A stretch of DNA of 59,103 nt from Bacteroidia bacterium (GTDB taxonomy: Bacteria > Bacteroidota > Bacteroidia > Bacteroidales > Rikenellaceae): positions 1-59,103 of the forward strand of contig BNXD01000002.1 of NCBI GenBank assembly GCA_025999315.1. The letters are read 5' to 3'. Positions 17,307 to 28,008 of the stretch are shown here, piece by piece. Numbering within the stretch: the stretch's first letter is position 1; each line of letters starts with the position of its first letter. The position numbers were made by a program, and so were the translations under genes. A model generated the notes under the pieces. That model had not been told where the DNA came from, made no database searches, and saw only the letters and a program-made list of their open reading frames with translations.

Positions 17307-18833
17307 CTACTCCCACTCGATGGTTGCGGGCGGTTTGGAGCTGATGTCGTATACCACGCGGTTGATGCCCTTGACTTTGTTGATGATCTCGTTCGACATA
17401 CGGGCCAGAAAATCGTAGGGCAGGTGCACCCAGTCGGCCGTCATGCCGTCGGTGGAGGTTACGGCACGCAGGGCCACGCAGTTTTCGTAGGTGCGCTCGT
17501 CGCCCATAACTCCCACGCTCTGAACCGGCAGCAGCATCACTCCCGCCTGCCAGACCCCATCGTAGAGGCCCGCCTCGCGCAGGCCGTCGAGGAACACCTT
17601 GTCGGCCTGTTGCAGGATGCGCACCTTCTCGGCCGTTACCTCGCCCAATATCCTGATACCCAGACCGGGACCGGGGAACGGGTGGCGTCCGAGGATCACT
17701 TGATCGATCTGCAACTCGCGCCCCACACGCCGCACCTCGTCCTTGAACAGCAGGCGCAACGGCTCGACGACCTTCAGGTGCATCTTTTCGGGCAGGCCGC
17801 CCACGTTGTGGTGCGATTTGATGGTGGCCGAGGGGCCCTTGACCGAGACCGACTCGATCACGTCGGGGTAGATCGTCCCCTGCGCCAACCATTTGATCTC
17901 CTTGAGTTTCTGCGCTTCGGCATCGAACACCTCCACAAAGTCGCGGCCGATGATCTTGCGTTTCTGCTCAGGGTCGGTTATCCCGCGCAGGTCGGTGAGG
18001 AACTTGTCGCCGGCACGTACGCCTATCACATTGAGACCCATATGTTTGTAGGAGTCCAACACCTCCTCGAACTCATCCTTGCGCAGCAATCCGTGGTCGA
18101 CAAATATGCAGACGAGGTTTGCCCCGATGGCCCTGTGCAGCAGCACGGCCGCCACAGACGAGTCGACCCCGCCCGAGAGACCGAGCAACACCCGATCGTT
18201 GCCCAGCTGTGTCTGTAACTCCTTGATCGTCGACTCGATGAACGAAGCGGGTGTCCAATCCTGCCGGCAACCGCAGATGCCGACCACAAAGTTGCGCAAC
18301 AACTGTGGCCCCTCGGTCGAGTGGTAGACCTCCGGGTGGAACTGTATGCCCCAACTCAGCTCGCCGTCGATGCCAAAAGCGGCCACCTCGACATCGTCGG
18401 TCGAGGCGATCACCCGACACCCTTCGGGAGGCGATATGATGGTGTCGCCGTGCGACATCCACACCTGTGTCGAGGGCGAGAGGCCGCGTAGCAGCGGGTC
18501 GTCGGCACACCCCACCGAGAGCTTGGCGCGGCCGTATTCTCTTGTGTCGGAGGCGGCTACCTGTCCGCCAAAATTCTGGGCCAGATACTGCGCCCCATAA
18601 CACACACCCAGCAAAGGTATGCGCCCCTTGAAGGGGCCCAGATCGATCTGCGGAGCGTCACTGTCGCGCACCGAGAAGGGGCTGCCCGAGAGGATCACCC
18701 CCCGGACGCTCTGGTCGGGGGCGGGAAAACGATTGTAGGGGTGTATCTCGCAGTAGACGTTCAACTCTCTGACGCGGCGCGCGATAAGCTGGGTGTATTG
18801 CGACCCGAAATCTATGATCAGTATCTTTTCCAT
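17307..18833 (-). CDS. guaA: GMP synthase (glutamine-hydrolysing)
   Basis: The 508-residue enzyme makes GMP from XMP, ATP and glutamine. The class I glutamine amidotransferase domain (1-185) has the catalytic triad Cys78 (GVCYGAQ), His166 and Glu168 (FHPEV). The ATP pyrophosphatase domain has the PP-loop SGGVDSS at 220-226. The C-terminal dimerisation domain contains [13 protein letters not shown] and ends in IEWE, as in the family. Length is typical. It lies 19 bases downstream of pheT on the same strand, so the two are probably cotranscribed. Confidence 0.97.
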   Translation of the reverse strand: MEKILIIDFGSQYTQLIARRVRELNVYCEIHPYNRFPAPDQSVRGVILSGSPFSVRDSDAPQIDLGPFKGRIPLLGVCYGAQYLAQNFGGQVAASDTREYGRAKLSVGCADDPLLRGLSPSTQVWMSHGDTIISPPEGCRVIASTDDVEVAAFGIDGELSWGIQFHPEVYHSTEGPQLLRNFVVGICGCRQDWTPASFIESTIKELQTQLGNDRVLLGLSGGVDSSVAAVLLHRAIGANLVCIFVDHGLLRKDEFEEVLDSYKHMGLNVIGVRAGDKFLTDLRGITDPEQKRKIIGRDFVEVFDAEAQKLKEIKWLAQGTIYPDVIESVSVKGPSATIKSHHNVGGLPEKMHLKVVEPLRLLFKDEVRRVGRELQIDQVILGRHPFPGPGLGIRILGEVTAEKVRILQQADKVFLDGLREAGLYDGVWQAGVMLLPVQSVGVMGDERTYENCVALRAVTSTDGMTADWVHLPYDFLARMSNEIINKVKGINRVVYDISSKPPATIEWE

Positions 18834-18852
18834 TACAATTTGATTGTCGGCT

Positions 18853-21315
18853 TCAGCTGCGTACCGTGGCTCCGCACTCGGTCTCCAGTCGGCGGATGAG
18901 GTTGGACATCGCCTTGTCGATGGCCTGGTCGGTGAGGGTGCGCTCGCGGTCTTCGAGGATGAAACTCAGGGCGTAAGACTTCTTCCCCTCGGGCAGTTTG
19001 TCGCCCTGATAGACATCGAACAGCCCCACGCTGCGCAGCAGGCGGCGTTCGGTGTCGAAAGCCACTTTGCGCAGCGCGGCAAAGGTTACGCCCTTGTCGA
19101 CCAGCAGCGCCAGGTCGCGACGAACCTCGGGGAACTTGCCCAATTCGGTGACCTTGACCGTCTTGCGCGATGCCGCACGCGACAGCGCGCCGAAATCGAT
19201 CTCACAAAAGTAGACGGGCTGCTTCAGGTCGAAGCGACGGAGTATCTCACCGGCCACAACCCCCATTTCGAGCAGCGGGGTCGAGCCCAGAGAGAGGCTG
19301 AGGGCCTGATCGAAGAGGTCCGAAGAGCTCTCCTCGCATCGCAAGTCATAGATTTCCAGACCGAAACGCCCGAGCAGCCGTTCGACCGTGCTGCGGAGGG
19401 CAAAAAAGTCGGACGGTTGGCTCGCCACGTTCCACGACGGGGTGCGCTGCAGGCCCGTTACGGCGATGCCGAGCTTCATCGTCTCGCCGTAGGGCGTCAG
19501 AGCGTCATCGCCCGTGCGCGAGGGGTCGAAGGTGTGGCAGTTGCCGATCTCGTAAAGTTGCAGGTCGCTGCATTTGTGGTTGACGTTGAGAGTTACGGCC
19601 TCCAACATATTGAACAGCAGAGTTTGGCGCATAACATCGAGTTCGCTGCTGAGCGGGTTGAGTATCTTCACACACCGTTGGAGAGGATGGCTTTGAAGGT
19701 CGCGGTAGTAGGCCGAGCTGGTGAGCGAATTGCTCATTATCTCATTGAAACTCAGCGACGAAAGCATCTCCGAGGCGCGATTCTTAAGACGCACGTTGTC
19801 CGGGCGCGGCGCATACGACACCGAGGCGTTCAGGTGGGTCGGTATCTCGATATTGTTGTAGCCATACAGACGCAGAATGTCCTCTATCAGATCGACTTGA
19901 CGTCTGACGTCGACGCGGTATGGCGGCACGGCCACACTGAGCGTATCCCCGGCCTCGCGCTCGATGCGCACCTGCAGGGCCGCGAGTATCCGGCGTACGG
20001 TCTGCTCGGGTATCTGTTTGCCCGCCAAGGCGTTGATACGTTCAAAAGAGATGTCGAAGCGGAAATCCTCCACCGGCGCGGGGTAGATGTCGACGATCTC
20101 GCCGCTCACTTTGCCACCGGCCAGCTCTCTGAACATCAGTGCAGCGCGTTTGAGAGCGTAGATGGTGATATTGGGGTCGACGCCACGCTCGAAACGAAAC
20201 GAGGCATCGGTGTTAAGTCCATGACGACGAGCGCTTTTGCGTATGGATACCGGGTTGAAAAGAGCGCTCTCGAGAAAGACATTGACCGTCGTGTCGCTCA
20301 CTCCCGAATCGCTCCCGCCGAAGACCCCGGCAAGGCACATGGGCCGCGTGGCGCTGCAGATCATCAGATCGTCGGCCGAAAGTTTGCGTTCGATCCCGTC
20401 GAGGGTCAAAAATGGCGTCCCCTCGGGGCAGGTCTGCACGACGATCCGGCGTCCGTCGATCTTGTCGGCGTCGAAGGCGTGCAACGGCTGGCCCACCTCG
20501 TGCAGGACGAAGTTGGTGATGTCCACCACGTTATTCTTGGGATTGATGCCTATGGTGCGCAGGTGGTCCTGCAGCCATTTGGGCGAGGGGGCGATCTTCA
20601 GACCGGTGATCGTTACCCCGGCGTAACGCGGAGCTCCTTCGGGACTTCGGACCTCCACATCGACAGTCAGATCGTGGTTGTCGACCTTGAAAGCGTCGAC
20701 CGGCGGCAGGTCGAGCCTGCAGGCGATGTCGTGCGTAGCCATATACGCCGCCAGGTCGCGGGCCACCCCGTAGTGGGAGGCGGCATCGGCGCGGTTGGGC
20801 GTAAGGCCTATCTCGATCATCGTATCACCCTCCAGATCAAGCGCCCGGCAGGCCGGAACGCCCGGCAGGGCAGTCGCGTCGAGGATCATGATGCCCGAAT
20901 GGTCGCCACCGATGCCCAGCTCGTCCTCGGCACAGATCATGCCCAGCGACTCGACTCCGCGGATCTTGCTGCGTTTGATCTTCAGACCCTCGCTCTCGCC
21001 GGCGGGATAGAGCGTCGCGCCAACGGTGGCCACCAGCACTTTCTGGCCTGCGGCGACGTTGGGCGCTCCGCACACGATCTGCAACGTCTCGCTGCCGCCC
21101 ACGTCGACCGTCGTTACCGACAGATGGTCGGAGTCGGGGTGTCGCCCGCAGGTGAGCACATGGCCCACCACAACGCCTTCCAGCCCTCCGCGCACACTCT
21201 CTATGTGCTTGACGGCATCCACCTCCAGACCGATGTCGGTCAGAATGGAGGCAAGTTGCTCGATAGTAAGGTCGGTCTGCAGATAATCCCGCAGCCAGTT
21301 GTATGATATTTTCAT
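18853..21315 (-). CDS. pheT: Phenylalanyl-tRNA synthetase beta subunit
   Basis: The 820-residue subunit charges tRNA-Phe together with PheS, which is not in the window. The start [12 protein letters not shown] is the family's standard opening; the open frame continues upstream without similarity. An EMAP-like tRNA-binding domain (about 40-150, [19 protein letters not shown]) is followed by the B3/B4 editing region, B5, the core, and a C-terminal ferredoxin-fold anticodon-binding domain ending ECGATVRS. The gene heads a pheT-guaA unit. Confidence 0.96.
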   Translation of the reverse strand: MKISYNWLRDYLQTDLTIEQLASILTDIGLEVDAVKHIESVRGGLEGVVVGHVLTCGRHPDSDHLSVTTVDVGGSETLQIVCGAPNVAAGQKVLVATVGATLYPAGESEGLKIKRSKIRGVESLGMICAEDELGIGGDHSGIMILDATALPGVPACRALDLEGDTMIEIGLTPNRADAASHYGVARDLAAYMATHDIACRLDLPPVDAFKVDNHDLTVDVEVRSPEGAPRYAGVTITGLKIAPSPKWLQDHLRTIGINPKNNVVDITNFVLHEVGQPLHAFDADKIDGRRIVVQTCPEGTPFLTLDGIERKLSADDLMICSATRPMCLAGVFGGSDSGVSDTTVNVFLESALFNPVSIRKSARRHGLNTDASFRFERGVDPNITIYALKRAALMFRELAGGKVSGEIVDIYPAPVEDFRFDISFERINALAGKQIPEQTVRRILAALQVRIEREAGDTLSVAVPPYRVDVRRQVDLIEDILRLYGYNNIEIPTHLNASVSYAPRPDNVRLKNRASEMLSSLSFNEIMSNSLTSSAYYRDLQSHPLQRCVKILNPLSSELDVMRQTLLFNMLEAVTLNVNHKCSDLQLYEIGNCHTFDPSRTGDDALTPYGETMKLGIAVTGLQRTPSWNVASQPSDFFALRSTVERLLGRFGLEIYDLRCEESSSDLFDQALSLSLGSTPLLEMGVVAGEILRRFDLKQPVYFCEIDFGALSRAASRKTVKVTELGKFPEVRRDLALLVDKGVTFAALRKVAFDTERRLLRSVGLFDVYQGDKLPEGKKSYALSFILEDRERTLTDQAIDKAMSNLIRRLETECGATVRS

Positions 21316-21430
21316 CTCTCTGTTACGCTTGTGCCCACAAGGCTCTTTTCGGGGCCCGGTCGACAATTTTGCCGGCCAAAGATACAAAAACTCTATGAGA
21401 GTTTTTGGTGTTGGAGAGTAAAAAGATTTA

Positions 21431-21880
21431 GAGTCTGTTTAAAAATATTGAATGTGAATTAACAGTTGAAAATTAGTTCTGCAAAAAGATACTTTGAAAA
21501 GCACATTCCAGAGGCATGGTGGACCTGATAGACATGTAGCGCGACACGACGCTACTATAAGGCATTTATTTTCATCTGTTTTTTCGGCCTCGCAGAGGCC
21601 GGCGGCCCGCAGCCACCCCCTGCGAAGGGCCGCAATCCATCACCGTTGCGCCCTTCGCCTGCGGCTACGGGGGCAAGGTTAGACAAAGCGTCCCTCCGCT
21701 GGCTGCGAGCCACAAGGAACAGTCCTTTTAAGATAATGACAACATATTGATATTTAGTTATATAATTTATTTTGGCGAACGATATAAATCAATTTCAACT
21801 GTTAATTCGCATATTGAATTAAATGTGTTATATCCGAGTTGTTTGAGTTTTTATATTTCGGGAACATTCCGATCATGCGG
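21431..21880 (+). mobile_element. Old fold-back element copy, interrupted
   Basis: Bases 21431-21452 followed directly by 21819-21870 align with the reverse complement of the 203-bp element at 38215-38417: the shared terminus GAGTCTGTTTAAAAATATT, then TATATCCGAGTTGTT and TATTTCGGGAAC. The interruption is the 359-bp element at 21453-21811. The right half of the fold-back is lost or too diverged to see. Confidence 0.65.
21453..21811. mobile_element. 359-bp non-autonomous insertion
   Basis: Ends are inverted repeats: TGTGAATTAACAGTTGAAA at the left and its near-complement ending CTGTTAATTCGCA at the right. TATTGAA flanks both sides (21446-21452 and 21812-21818), a 7-bp target duplication. The interior has no gene and includes a fragment (about 21584-21720) of the mosaic repeats seen near 10140 and 12490. 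The alignment of its flanks with the element at 38215-38417 shows what the site looked like before insertion. The same terminus, TGCGAATTAACAGTT, occurs alone at 56268-56282. Confidence 0.7.
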
Positions 21881-21972
21881 TCGCGATGTTCGGGGCTGGC
21901 CTGATCGACACGACGATGGTGACGGACAAGTGATTATTTCTGTCGGAGCTGGATTTTCTTTGCCGGAAACAG

Positions 21973-21980
21973 TATATTTG
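21973..21980 (+). promoter_or_regulatory. Promoter -7 box of lacI-1
   Basis: TATATTTG matches TAnnTTTG and lies about 85 bases before the regulator's start. A TTTG at 21959-21962 is too close to be the -33 box. Confidence 0.4.
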
Positions 21981-22065
21981 TGCGATTTAGTGCGGGGAGG
22001 AGGACGAAGTTTTTTCGCCGCGCGACCGCCCGAATGTGAAAAAACGAAGAAATCGACTATCGGCC

Positions 22066-23088
22066 ATGAAGTTAGCCTTGAAGGACCTGGCCCGGGATTT
22101 GGGCCTCTCGACCACTACCGTTTCGTGGGTGCTTGCAGGCAAGGGCAAGGAGCATCGCATCAGCGAGGCCACCTCGGAACGGGTGTTGAAGTATGCCCGA
22201 AGATTTAATTTTCAGCCCAATTTGCTGGCGCGGAGCCTCAATACGGGGATGAGCAATACCATTGGACTGATCGTGCCTTCGGTCGACGACATGTTCTATG
22301 CCCAGCTGGCGCGGGCGGTCGAGCAGGAGGCCGAGCTGTTGGGCTATGCGCTTATGCTGTGCAGCACGGGGTCGGAGGTCGAACGCGAGAACCGGATGAT
22401 CGATACCCTGAGGGCCAAACAGGTCGACGGCCTGCTGATCGCCCCGACCAAACAGTCCGACAGCCGCATCCTCGGCATGATGCGGGACAACTACCCATTC
22501 GTGCTGGTCGACCGCTATTGGCCCGAACTGGATACGAACTACGTAACGATCGACTGCGAGGCCTCAAGTTACAATCTCGTAAAACATCTGTTGAGCAAGG
22601 GCTACCGCCGCATCGCCGTTATGACCACCGCCATGCACCTGCATACTATGGAGCAGCGCGTCGAGGGGTGGCGCAAGGCCTATCGCGACGCCGGAACAGA
22701 GCCGGACCCAAACCTTGTAGGCGCAGTCGATTTCAAGGATTACCAGGCGGGTATGGTGGCGATGCTCGATGCGATGTTTGAGCGGGAGCCGGGTATCGAC
22801 GCCTTCTTTTTCACAACACATATCCTTGCCATCGAGACGTTTATCTATCTATCCGAAAGGGGCATCACAAGGAAGTTCGGTCTGGCTGCCCTGCACGAGG
22901 ACAAACTCTTCAGGGTCATTGCCGACCACTTCGACGTTGCAATGATCCCCGTAAGGAGCATCGGCCGCGAGGCAGTACGTCTGCTCGCAGGCGAGATAGC
23001 GGCCCGACGCCCGGAACCGGATGAGGCGTTCGACGAACCAGCCAAACAGGGTCTCGTGCTCCCCTGCAGTCTCTGCCTGCGAAGCTAA
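22066..23088 (+). CDS. LacI-family transcriptional regulator 1
   Basis: The 340-residue protein has an N-terminal LacI helix-turn-helix (LKDLARDLGLSTTTVSWVLAG, residues about 3-24) and hinge (about 45-60, NLLARSLNTGMSNTIGL), followed by a periplasmic-binding-protein-like sensor domain (about 60-330). I start at MKLALKDLAR, since LacI proteins begin a few residues before the first helix. The gene precedes a URO-D-like gene and a GH92 gene on the same strand, separated from them by a promoter with an operator-like site, so it probably controls them. It closely resembles regulator 2 at 28009-29037 (both have the STTTVSWVL recognition segment), which suggests similar operators. Confidence 0.9.
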   Translation: MKLALKDLARDLGLSTTTVSWVLAGKGKEHRISEATSERVLKYARRFNFQPNLLARSLNTGMSNTIGLIVPSVDDMFYAQLARAVEQEAELLGYALMLCSTGSEVERENRMIDTLRAKQVDGLLIAPTKQSDSRILGMMRDNYPFVLVDRYWPELDTNYVTIDCEASSYNLVKHLLSKGYRRIAVMTTAMHLHTMEQRVEGWRKAYRDAGTEPDPNLVGAVDFKDYQAGMVAMLDAMFEREPGIDAFFFTTHILAIETFIYLSERGITRKFGLAALHEDKLFRVIADHFDVAMIPVRSIGREAVRLLAGEIAARRPEPDEAFDEPAKQGLVLPCSLCLRS

Positions 23089-23144
23089 GAGTGTGCCTTG
23101 GCAGCTGCCCGAATTTATTCTTTCGGCAAAAAAATCAAAAATCG

Positions 23145-23199
23145 TTTGCAAATTAAATTTTTATCAATAGCTTTGTATAAGCGTTGCTTAAACGTGAAA
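23145..23199 (+). promoter_or_regulatory. Promoter and LacI-type operator before the URO-D/GH92 unit
   Basis: TTTG at 23145-23148, exactly 19 bases, then TAGCTTTG at 23168-23175: a textbook Bacteroidetes promoter. At 23188-23199, around or just after the expected transcription start, lies TTAAACGTGAAA, matching 10 of 12 bases of the palindrome found at 29168 and 30626. A repressor there would block transcription. Confidence 0.7.
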
Positions 23200-23246
23200 G
23201 CAGGCAGATACTTATATTGTTAACAGGCAAAAACATAACATAATCC

Positions 23247-24488
23247 ATGAATTCGAGAGAAAGGATCCTTGCCTGCGTAGCTCATCGCGAGCCCGACAGG
23301 GTGCCGGTAGATCTCGGAGCCACGCCGAGCTCCGGGATTTCGGTGGTCGCCTACGACAACTTGCTGCGCCACCTGGGCAAGCAGTTGCCCGTCTATGGCT
23401 TCGACGTTATTCAGCAGGTAGCGCAGCCCGACGAGGAGATACTCGAGATGTTCGGCGTCGACGCGCTCGATCTGGGGCGATTTTTCATCAACGATCCGGC
23501 ATACTGGCAGGAGATGGAGCTTACGCCCGGACACAGGGCGCTGTATCCCAAATGGCTGAAGGTCGAGCGCGACACCGAAGGCGGTTTTCTGGCCTATGGC
23601 AACACCTCGGGGCGCATCGTGGGGCGAATGCCGCAGGGGGCGACGTTCTTCGACCAGACCATATTCCCCTATCTGGACGGTTTTCCCGCCGACTACAAGA
23701 ATCTGGCCTCGGACATGGCTCTCAGCGTCTGGGGCGGCATAGGCATCGCGCCATGGGACGCCAACACCGGCCCCGAATTCTGGAGCCTGCTGCGTCGCAA
23801 AGCCATAGAGGCGCGAGAGAATAGCGACAAGGCGCTGGTGCTGGGCATCGGCTGCAATCTGTTCGAGTGGGGCTGCTTCCTGCGCCGGATGGACAATTTC
23901 ATGATGGACATGTTCATCTCGCCCGGGGAGGTCCACCGGCTGCTTGACGCGCTGATGGAGATTCACATGGCCAACCTTGCCAAAACGTGCGAAGCGGTGG
24001 GCGACGTGGTGGACATCATCAAGTTCGGCGACGATCTGGGCATGAACACCGGCCCGTTCATGGGCGAGGAGACCTATCGCGAGTTTTTCAAACCGCGCCA
24101 CAGGATGCTGTGCGATTATGCCAGGTCGCATTCAAGGATGATCACGATGATCCACTCGTGCGGCAGCATCGAGAACCTGATGCCGGATCTGATAGATGCG
24201 GGCATAGAGATTTTCAACCCGGTGCAGATCAACGCGCTGAACATGTCGCCGGCCCATCTGAAAAAAGAGTTCGGCAGCGAGGCAACATTCTGGGGCGGCG
24301 GCATCGACACACAGGGCGTACTCAACCGCGCCACCCCCGCCCGGATTCGCGAGCACGTGCTGGGCAACCTCGAGATTTTCGCCCGCGGAGGCGGCTATGT
24401 TTTCAACCCGGTGCACAACATCATGGCCGACGTACCGCCCGAGAACGTGATGGCGATGTTCGAGGCGGTGGCCGAATTCAACGCATAA
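23247..24488 (+). CDS. URO-D/MtaA-family protein 1, probable methyltransferase-like
   Basis: The 413-residue protein has the uroporphyrinogen decarboxylase fold signature (RERILACVAHREPDRVPVDLG at the start). It is unlikely to be HemE: near residue 303 it carries H303-S-C305-G, matching the His-x-Cys zinc motif of cobalamin-dependent methyltransferases such as MtaA and CmuA, and later NPVHNI, where those enzymes have a further ligand. The 20-bp gap to the downstream GH92 gene suggests one transcript. Members of this family in glycan loci have no established role; transfer of a methyl group from a methylated sugar or cofactor is an inference. A paralogue lies at 51452-52588. Confidence 0.75.
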   Translation: MNSRERILACVAHREPDRVPVDLGATPSSGISVVAYDNLLRHLGKQLPVYGFDVIQQVAQPDEEILEMFGVDALDLGRFFINDPAYWQEMELTPGHRALYPKWLKVERDTEGGFLAYGNTSGRIVGRMPQGATFFDQTIFPYLDGFPADYKNLASDMALSVWGGIGIAPWDANTGPEFWSLLRRKAIEARENSDKALVLGIGCNLFEWGCFLRRMDNFMMDMFISPGEVHRLLDALMEIHMANLAKTCEAVGDVVDIIKFGDDLGMNTGPFMGEETYREFFKPRHRMLCDYARSHSRMITMIHSCGSIENLMPDLIDAGIEIFNPVQINALNMSPAHLKKEFGSEATFWGGGIDTQGVLNRATPARIREHVLGNLEIFARGGGYVFNPVHNIMADVPPENVMAMFEAVAEFNA

Positions 24489-24508
24489 ACTTTTAATTTA
24501 TATATGGT

Positions 24509-27500
24509 ATGAAGAGATCTGTATTATTTGCATTGACTCTCGCAATGGCAGCCACGGTCTTTGCCGAAGACAAAGAATACGTGGGCGGCGGCGGTTTCGA
24601 CGGAGAACCCACCAAGACCGACAGAGGCCAGTTGCTCGACCTGCAACAGGTGGCCCGCGAGCGCATGAAAGCCAAACGTGTGATCACCGCCTCGACCATC
24701 GCGTCCACTCCCCTGCCCGAGGGCGGCAAGGTGGCATGGAGCATCGGCAAAAAAGACAACTCGTCGGACGATCTGGCTCTCGGCCCGAACCGTTATCGCG
24801 AGTTTCTGGCCAACGACTTCGGTTTCGAGGACAAGAACTTCGTTATCGGCGTCGACGACCCGCGCACACGCTTCCCGTACGTGCTGCCGGGGCCGGCGGA
24901 CTTCTGGGGCGGCACATGGCCCACATCGGGCTGGCACACCCACCAGTTGAACATCCTCTTTTCGGTCGACAAGCTCGCAGAGGGCGACTGGAGGTTGCGC
25001 ATCAACGTGCTGCGCTATGCCAAGCCTTTTCTGCCGCTGGTCAAGGTGAGCATCAACGGGCAGGACTACAAACTGCAGATGAGCGCCCCCGGCTATGACG
25101 TCCGCAAACAGAAAAAACCGCTCTACGACCAGCCCACGGTCGACTCGCTGGGACTGATGGGCAAAACCCCGGCTACGCCATATACGATAGAGGTGCCCGT
25201 AAACGGAGGAGTGATCCGCGAGGGCAACAACACGGTTGTCATCTACGTCCTCGAGGGGTCGTGGATCACCTTCGACAACGTGGATATGATCTCCCCTGCC
25301 GGAACGGTGATCGCCGTGCCCAAAGGCGCCCATGTGGGCGACGTTACGGCTGCAGACTACGAGCTGCAGATCGACGGCGGACGCTGTCAGCCCCTGTTGG
25401 TGCAGGCCGAGCAGCTTGTCGGGACGCCCGAACTGACGGTCGAGCTCGACGGCAAACGCATCTTCAAGGCCAAAGTGGAGCGCGACAGCTATACCTTCGA
25501 GGCTCCCATGCCTGCCGTAAGCGCTAAAACCACCAGCGACTATCGCATCCTCGTCGGGGGCAAGGCGATCCGCGCGGGCAAGGTGGAGCGCGCCCCGCAA
25601 CCACTGCAGCAGCCCGCCTCCTATGTCGATACGCGCATCGGCGGGGCCCACTCGCGCTGGATGATAGCCCCGGGCCCGTGGATGCCTTTCAGTATGGTGA
25701 AGATGAGCCCCGACAACCAGAACGGCGGGTGGCAGTCGGGCTATCAGCCCACTTTCGAGAGCCTCGGCGCCATGAGCCACGTCCACTGCTGGTCGTTGGC
25801 CGGTGTGGGCATGTTGCCCGTGAACGGTCCGCTGAAGACTGTCGTAGGCGACCAGTGGGATTCTGACAGCGGCTACCGCTCGCGCATCGACAAACGCTCG
25901 GAGCAGGCCCCCATAGGTCTGTACAAGGTGCATCTGACAGACTATGACGTCGATCTGGAGGCCACCACCACCAGCCGTTGCGCCTTCCAGCGCTACACCT
26001 TCCCAAAGGACCGGGGCAACGGCCGTGTGATGATCGACATGAGAGTGCAGGCCGAGTTCGACTACGAGATACGCGACTACGAAATTCGCAAGGTGGGCGA
26101 TCGCGCCATCGAGGGCTTCAGCCATCAATTCTCGCACGACATTTACTGCGACGACTCGGATCAGGAGTATGTGATCCATTTCTTCATCGAGTTCGACCGT
26201 CCGATAGTCGACTATGGCGGCTGGAACGAATCGAAAAGGCAGAAGGGCGGCGTCATACGCGGCGAGGGCAAGTTGCGCGAAGCCGGGGCGTGGGTCGAGT
26301 TCGACGTCCGGCGGGCCAACGTGGTGCAGGCGCGCTCGGGCATCAGCTATGTCTCCAACAAAAACGCACGGCTCAACCTGGAGTCGGAGATAACCAGGCC
26401 GTTCGGATGGAGTTTCGACGCGGTACACAAGGCCCATGTCGATACGTGGAACGAAACGCTTTCGCGGGTGAACATCACTACGGCCAACCGGGACGAGAAG
26501 ATCAAGTTCTACAACAGCCTCTACCGCTCGATCGCCAGCCGCTCGACCTACAGCGACATCAACGGCGAGTGGGTCTCGGCCGACACCCGTCTGCGTCAAC
26601 TGCCCGACGCCGAAGACGATCGCGCCATGGGTTGCGACGCCTTCTGGAACTCGTTCTGGAACCTCAACCAGGTCTGGAACCTCATAACGCCCGAGTGGAG
26701 CAAACGCTGGGTGGGCTCTCATCTGGCGATGTACGACGCCAACGGCTGGATGACCAATGGCCCGGGTGCGATGAAATATATCCGCGTCATGGTGGCCGAG
26801 CACGAGATACCCCAGATGGTCAGCGCCTGGCAGATGGGCATCACAGGACTCGACACCGACAAGATGCTCGAGGCCATGAAGTGGATGGAGAACGCGGCCC
26901 CACGTCGCTATGCGCACGGTTTTGTGGGCAACCGCGACATGGTGCCATTCCTCAAATACCATTATGTCCCCTGGGATGAAGGTACGTTCTCGAACACGAT
27001 GGAGTACAGTTTCGACAATTGGTGCGTCGGCCAGCTGGCCAAGGCTGTGGGCGACACCACCGACTATCGCATCTACAACGATCGTGGCTACTGGTGGCGC
27101 AACGTTGTCAACCCCGCCAACAAATTCGCCCACATGCGCAACGCAAAGGGCGAGTGGTTCAAGGATTTCGATCCGTTCGCTTCCGGCGCCCACACCGAAT
27201 ACGTCGAGGGCAATGCCTGGCAGCTCACCTTCTTCGTGCCGCAGGACGTTCCGGCGCTGGCGGATGTCATCGGCAAGAAAGAGTTCGTCGACCGCTTGCA
27301 GTGGGGCTTCGAGGCCAGCGAGCCATGGCGCTACAACGCCCCCAACGACCAGTACTGGGACTTCCCTGTCGTACAGGGCAACCAGCAGTCGATGCACTTC
27401 TCATACCTCTTCAACTGGGCGGGCAAACCGTGGCTCACACAGCGCTGGACGCGCTCCATCGCCGACCGTTTCTACGGCATCGGGGCGGCCAACGCCTACC

Positions 27501-27850
27501 TGGGCGACGAGGACCAGGGACAGATGAGCGGCTGGCTGGTCATGTCGGGCATCGGGTTGTTCCAAACCGACGGCGGGGCGCGCTGCAACCCGATCTACGA
27601 GATCGGCAGCCCGCTCTACGACAAGGTCGAGATCGATCTGGGAGGACGCTACGGCCGGGGGCAGAAGTTCACCGTCATAGCCAAAAACAACTCACGCCTG
27701 AACATGTACGTCCAGAAGGCTACGCTCAACGGTCGCCCGCTCGACAGTTTCGCTTTCCCAGCCTCGGAGGTTCTCAACGGTGGCGAGTTGATCCTCGAGA
27801 TGGGCCCCAAACCCAACGAAAAATGGGGGTTGAAGCAGCCGAAACTTTAG
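24509..27850 (+). CDS. GH92-family alpha-mannosidase with N-terminal PL4-like domain
   Basis: The 1113-residue secreted protein (signal peptide 1-19, ending VFAE) is longer than usual GH92 enzymes because of an extra N-terminal module. Residues about 60-270 (WSIGKKD, PYVLPGPADFWGG, W-x-TFDNVDM) resemble the carbohydrate-binding-like domain III of family 4 polysaccharide lyases. The GH92 region starts near residue 370 (ASYVDTRIGG). The predicted acid Glu900 lies in VEGNAWQLTFFVPQD, and Asp1000/Asp1002 in GDEDQGQMSGW. GH92 enzymes are calcium-dependent exo-alpha-mannosidases. It follows a URO-D-like gene by 20 bases and ends at a strong terminator. The exact linkage cannot be read from sequence. 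Confidence 0.88.
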   Translation: MKRSVLFALTLAMAATVFAEDKEYVGGGGFDGEPTKTDRGQLLDLQQVARERMKAKRVITASTIASTPLPEGGKVAWSIGKKDNSSDDLALGPNRYREFLANDFGFEDKNFVIGVDDPRTRFPYVLPGPADFWGGTWPTSGWHTHQLNILFSVDKLAEGDWRLRINVLRYAKPFLPLVKVSINGQDYKLQMSAPGYDVRKQKKPLYDQPTVDSLGLMGKTPATPYTIEVPVNGGVIREGNNTVVIYVLEGSWITFDNVDMISPAGTVIAVPKGAHVGDVTAADYELQIDGGRCQPLLVQAEQLVGTPELTVELDGKRIFKAKVERDSYTFEAPMPAVSAKTTSDYRILVGGKAIRAGKVERAPQPLQQPASYVDTRIGGAHSRWMIAPGPWMPFSMVKMSPDNQNGGWQSGYQPTFESLGAMSHVHCWSLAGVGMLPVNGPLKTVVGDQWDSDSGYRSRIDKRSEQAPIGLYKVHLTDYDVDLEATTTSRCAFQRYTFPKDRGNGRVMIDMRVQAEFDYEIRDYEIRKVGDRAIEGFSHQFSHDIYCDDSDQEYVIHFFIEFDRPIVDYGGWNESKRQKGGVIRGEGKLREAGAWVEFDVRRANVVQARSGISYVSNKNARLNLESEITRPFGWSFDAVHKAHVDTWNETLSRVNITTANRDEKIKFYNSLYRSIASRSTYSDINGEWVSADTRLRQLPDAEDDRAMGCDAFWNSFWNLNQVWNLITPEWSKRWVGSHLAMYDANGWMTNGPGAMKYIRVMVAEHEIPQMVSAWQMGITGLDTDKMLEAMKWMENAAPRRYAHGFVGNRDMVPFLKYHYVPWDEGTFSNTMEYSFDNWCVGQLAKAVGDTTDYRIYNDRGYWWRNVVNPANKFAHMRNAKGEWFKDFDPFASGAHTEYVEGNAWQLTFFVPQDVPALADVIGKKEFVDRLQWGFEASEPWRYNAPNDQYWDFPVVQGNQQSMHFSYLFNWAGKPWLTQRWTRSIADRFYGIGAANAYLGDEDQGQMSGWLVMSGIGLFQTDGGARCNPIYEIGSPLYDKVEIDLGGRYGRGQKFTVIAKNNSRLNMYVQKATLNGRPLDSFAFPASEVLNGGELILEMGPKPNEKWGLKQPKL

Positions 27851-27884
27851 GGTGTGCGATCTGTGCCAACACACCCTATGATCG

Positions 27885-27924
27885 ATTACGAATTACGGGA
27901 AGTACGCTTCCCGTAATTCGTAAT
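27885..27924 (+). terminator. Terminator after the GH92 gene
   Basis: A perfect 18-bp stem closes on a TACG loop (27903-27906), followed by TTTCGTT. It separates the first catabolic unit from the second regulator. Confidence 0.75.
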
Positions 27925-27954
27925 TTCGTTACATGACATAAAATTTCATACTAT

Positions 27955-27966
27955 TTAATCGTATAA
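27955..27966 (+). promoter_or_regulatory. Operator-like site before lacI-2
   Basis: TTAATCGTATAA matches TTAATCGTTTAA, the complement of the site at 30777 and 56149, at 11 of 12 positions. It overlaps a probable -7 region (TATAATTTG) 43 bases before the regulator's start, consistent with autoregulation. Confidence 0.5.
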
Positions 27967-28008
27967 TTTGCGTTTTTTGACTAATATTGCGGGAAAATTA
28001 TACGCAGA

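Noticed and set aside
23247..24488. hemE (uroporphyrinogen decarboxylase proper)
   Set aside because: The HSCG zinc-type motif and the glycan context fit methyltransferase-like relatives, and no other heme gene is near.
24524..27397. Minus-strand open frame of 957 codons opposite the GH92 gene
   Set aside because: The plus strand has the signal peptide and GH92 motifs; the antisense protein is a composition artefact.
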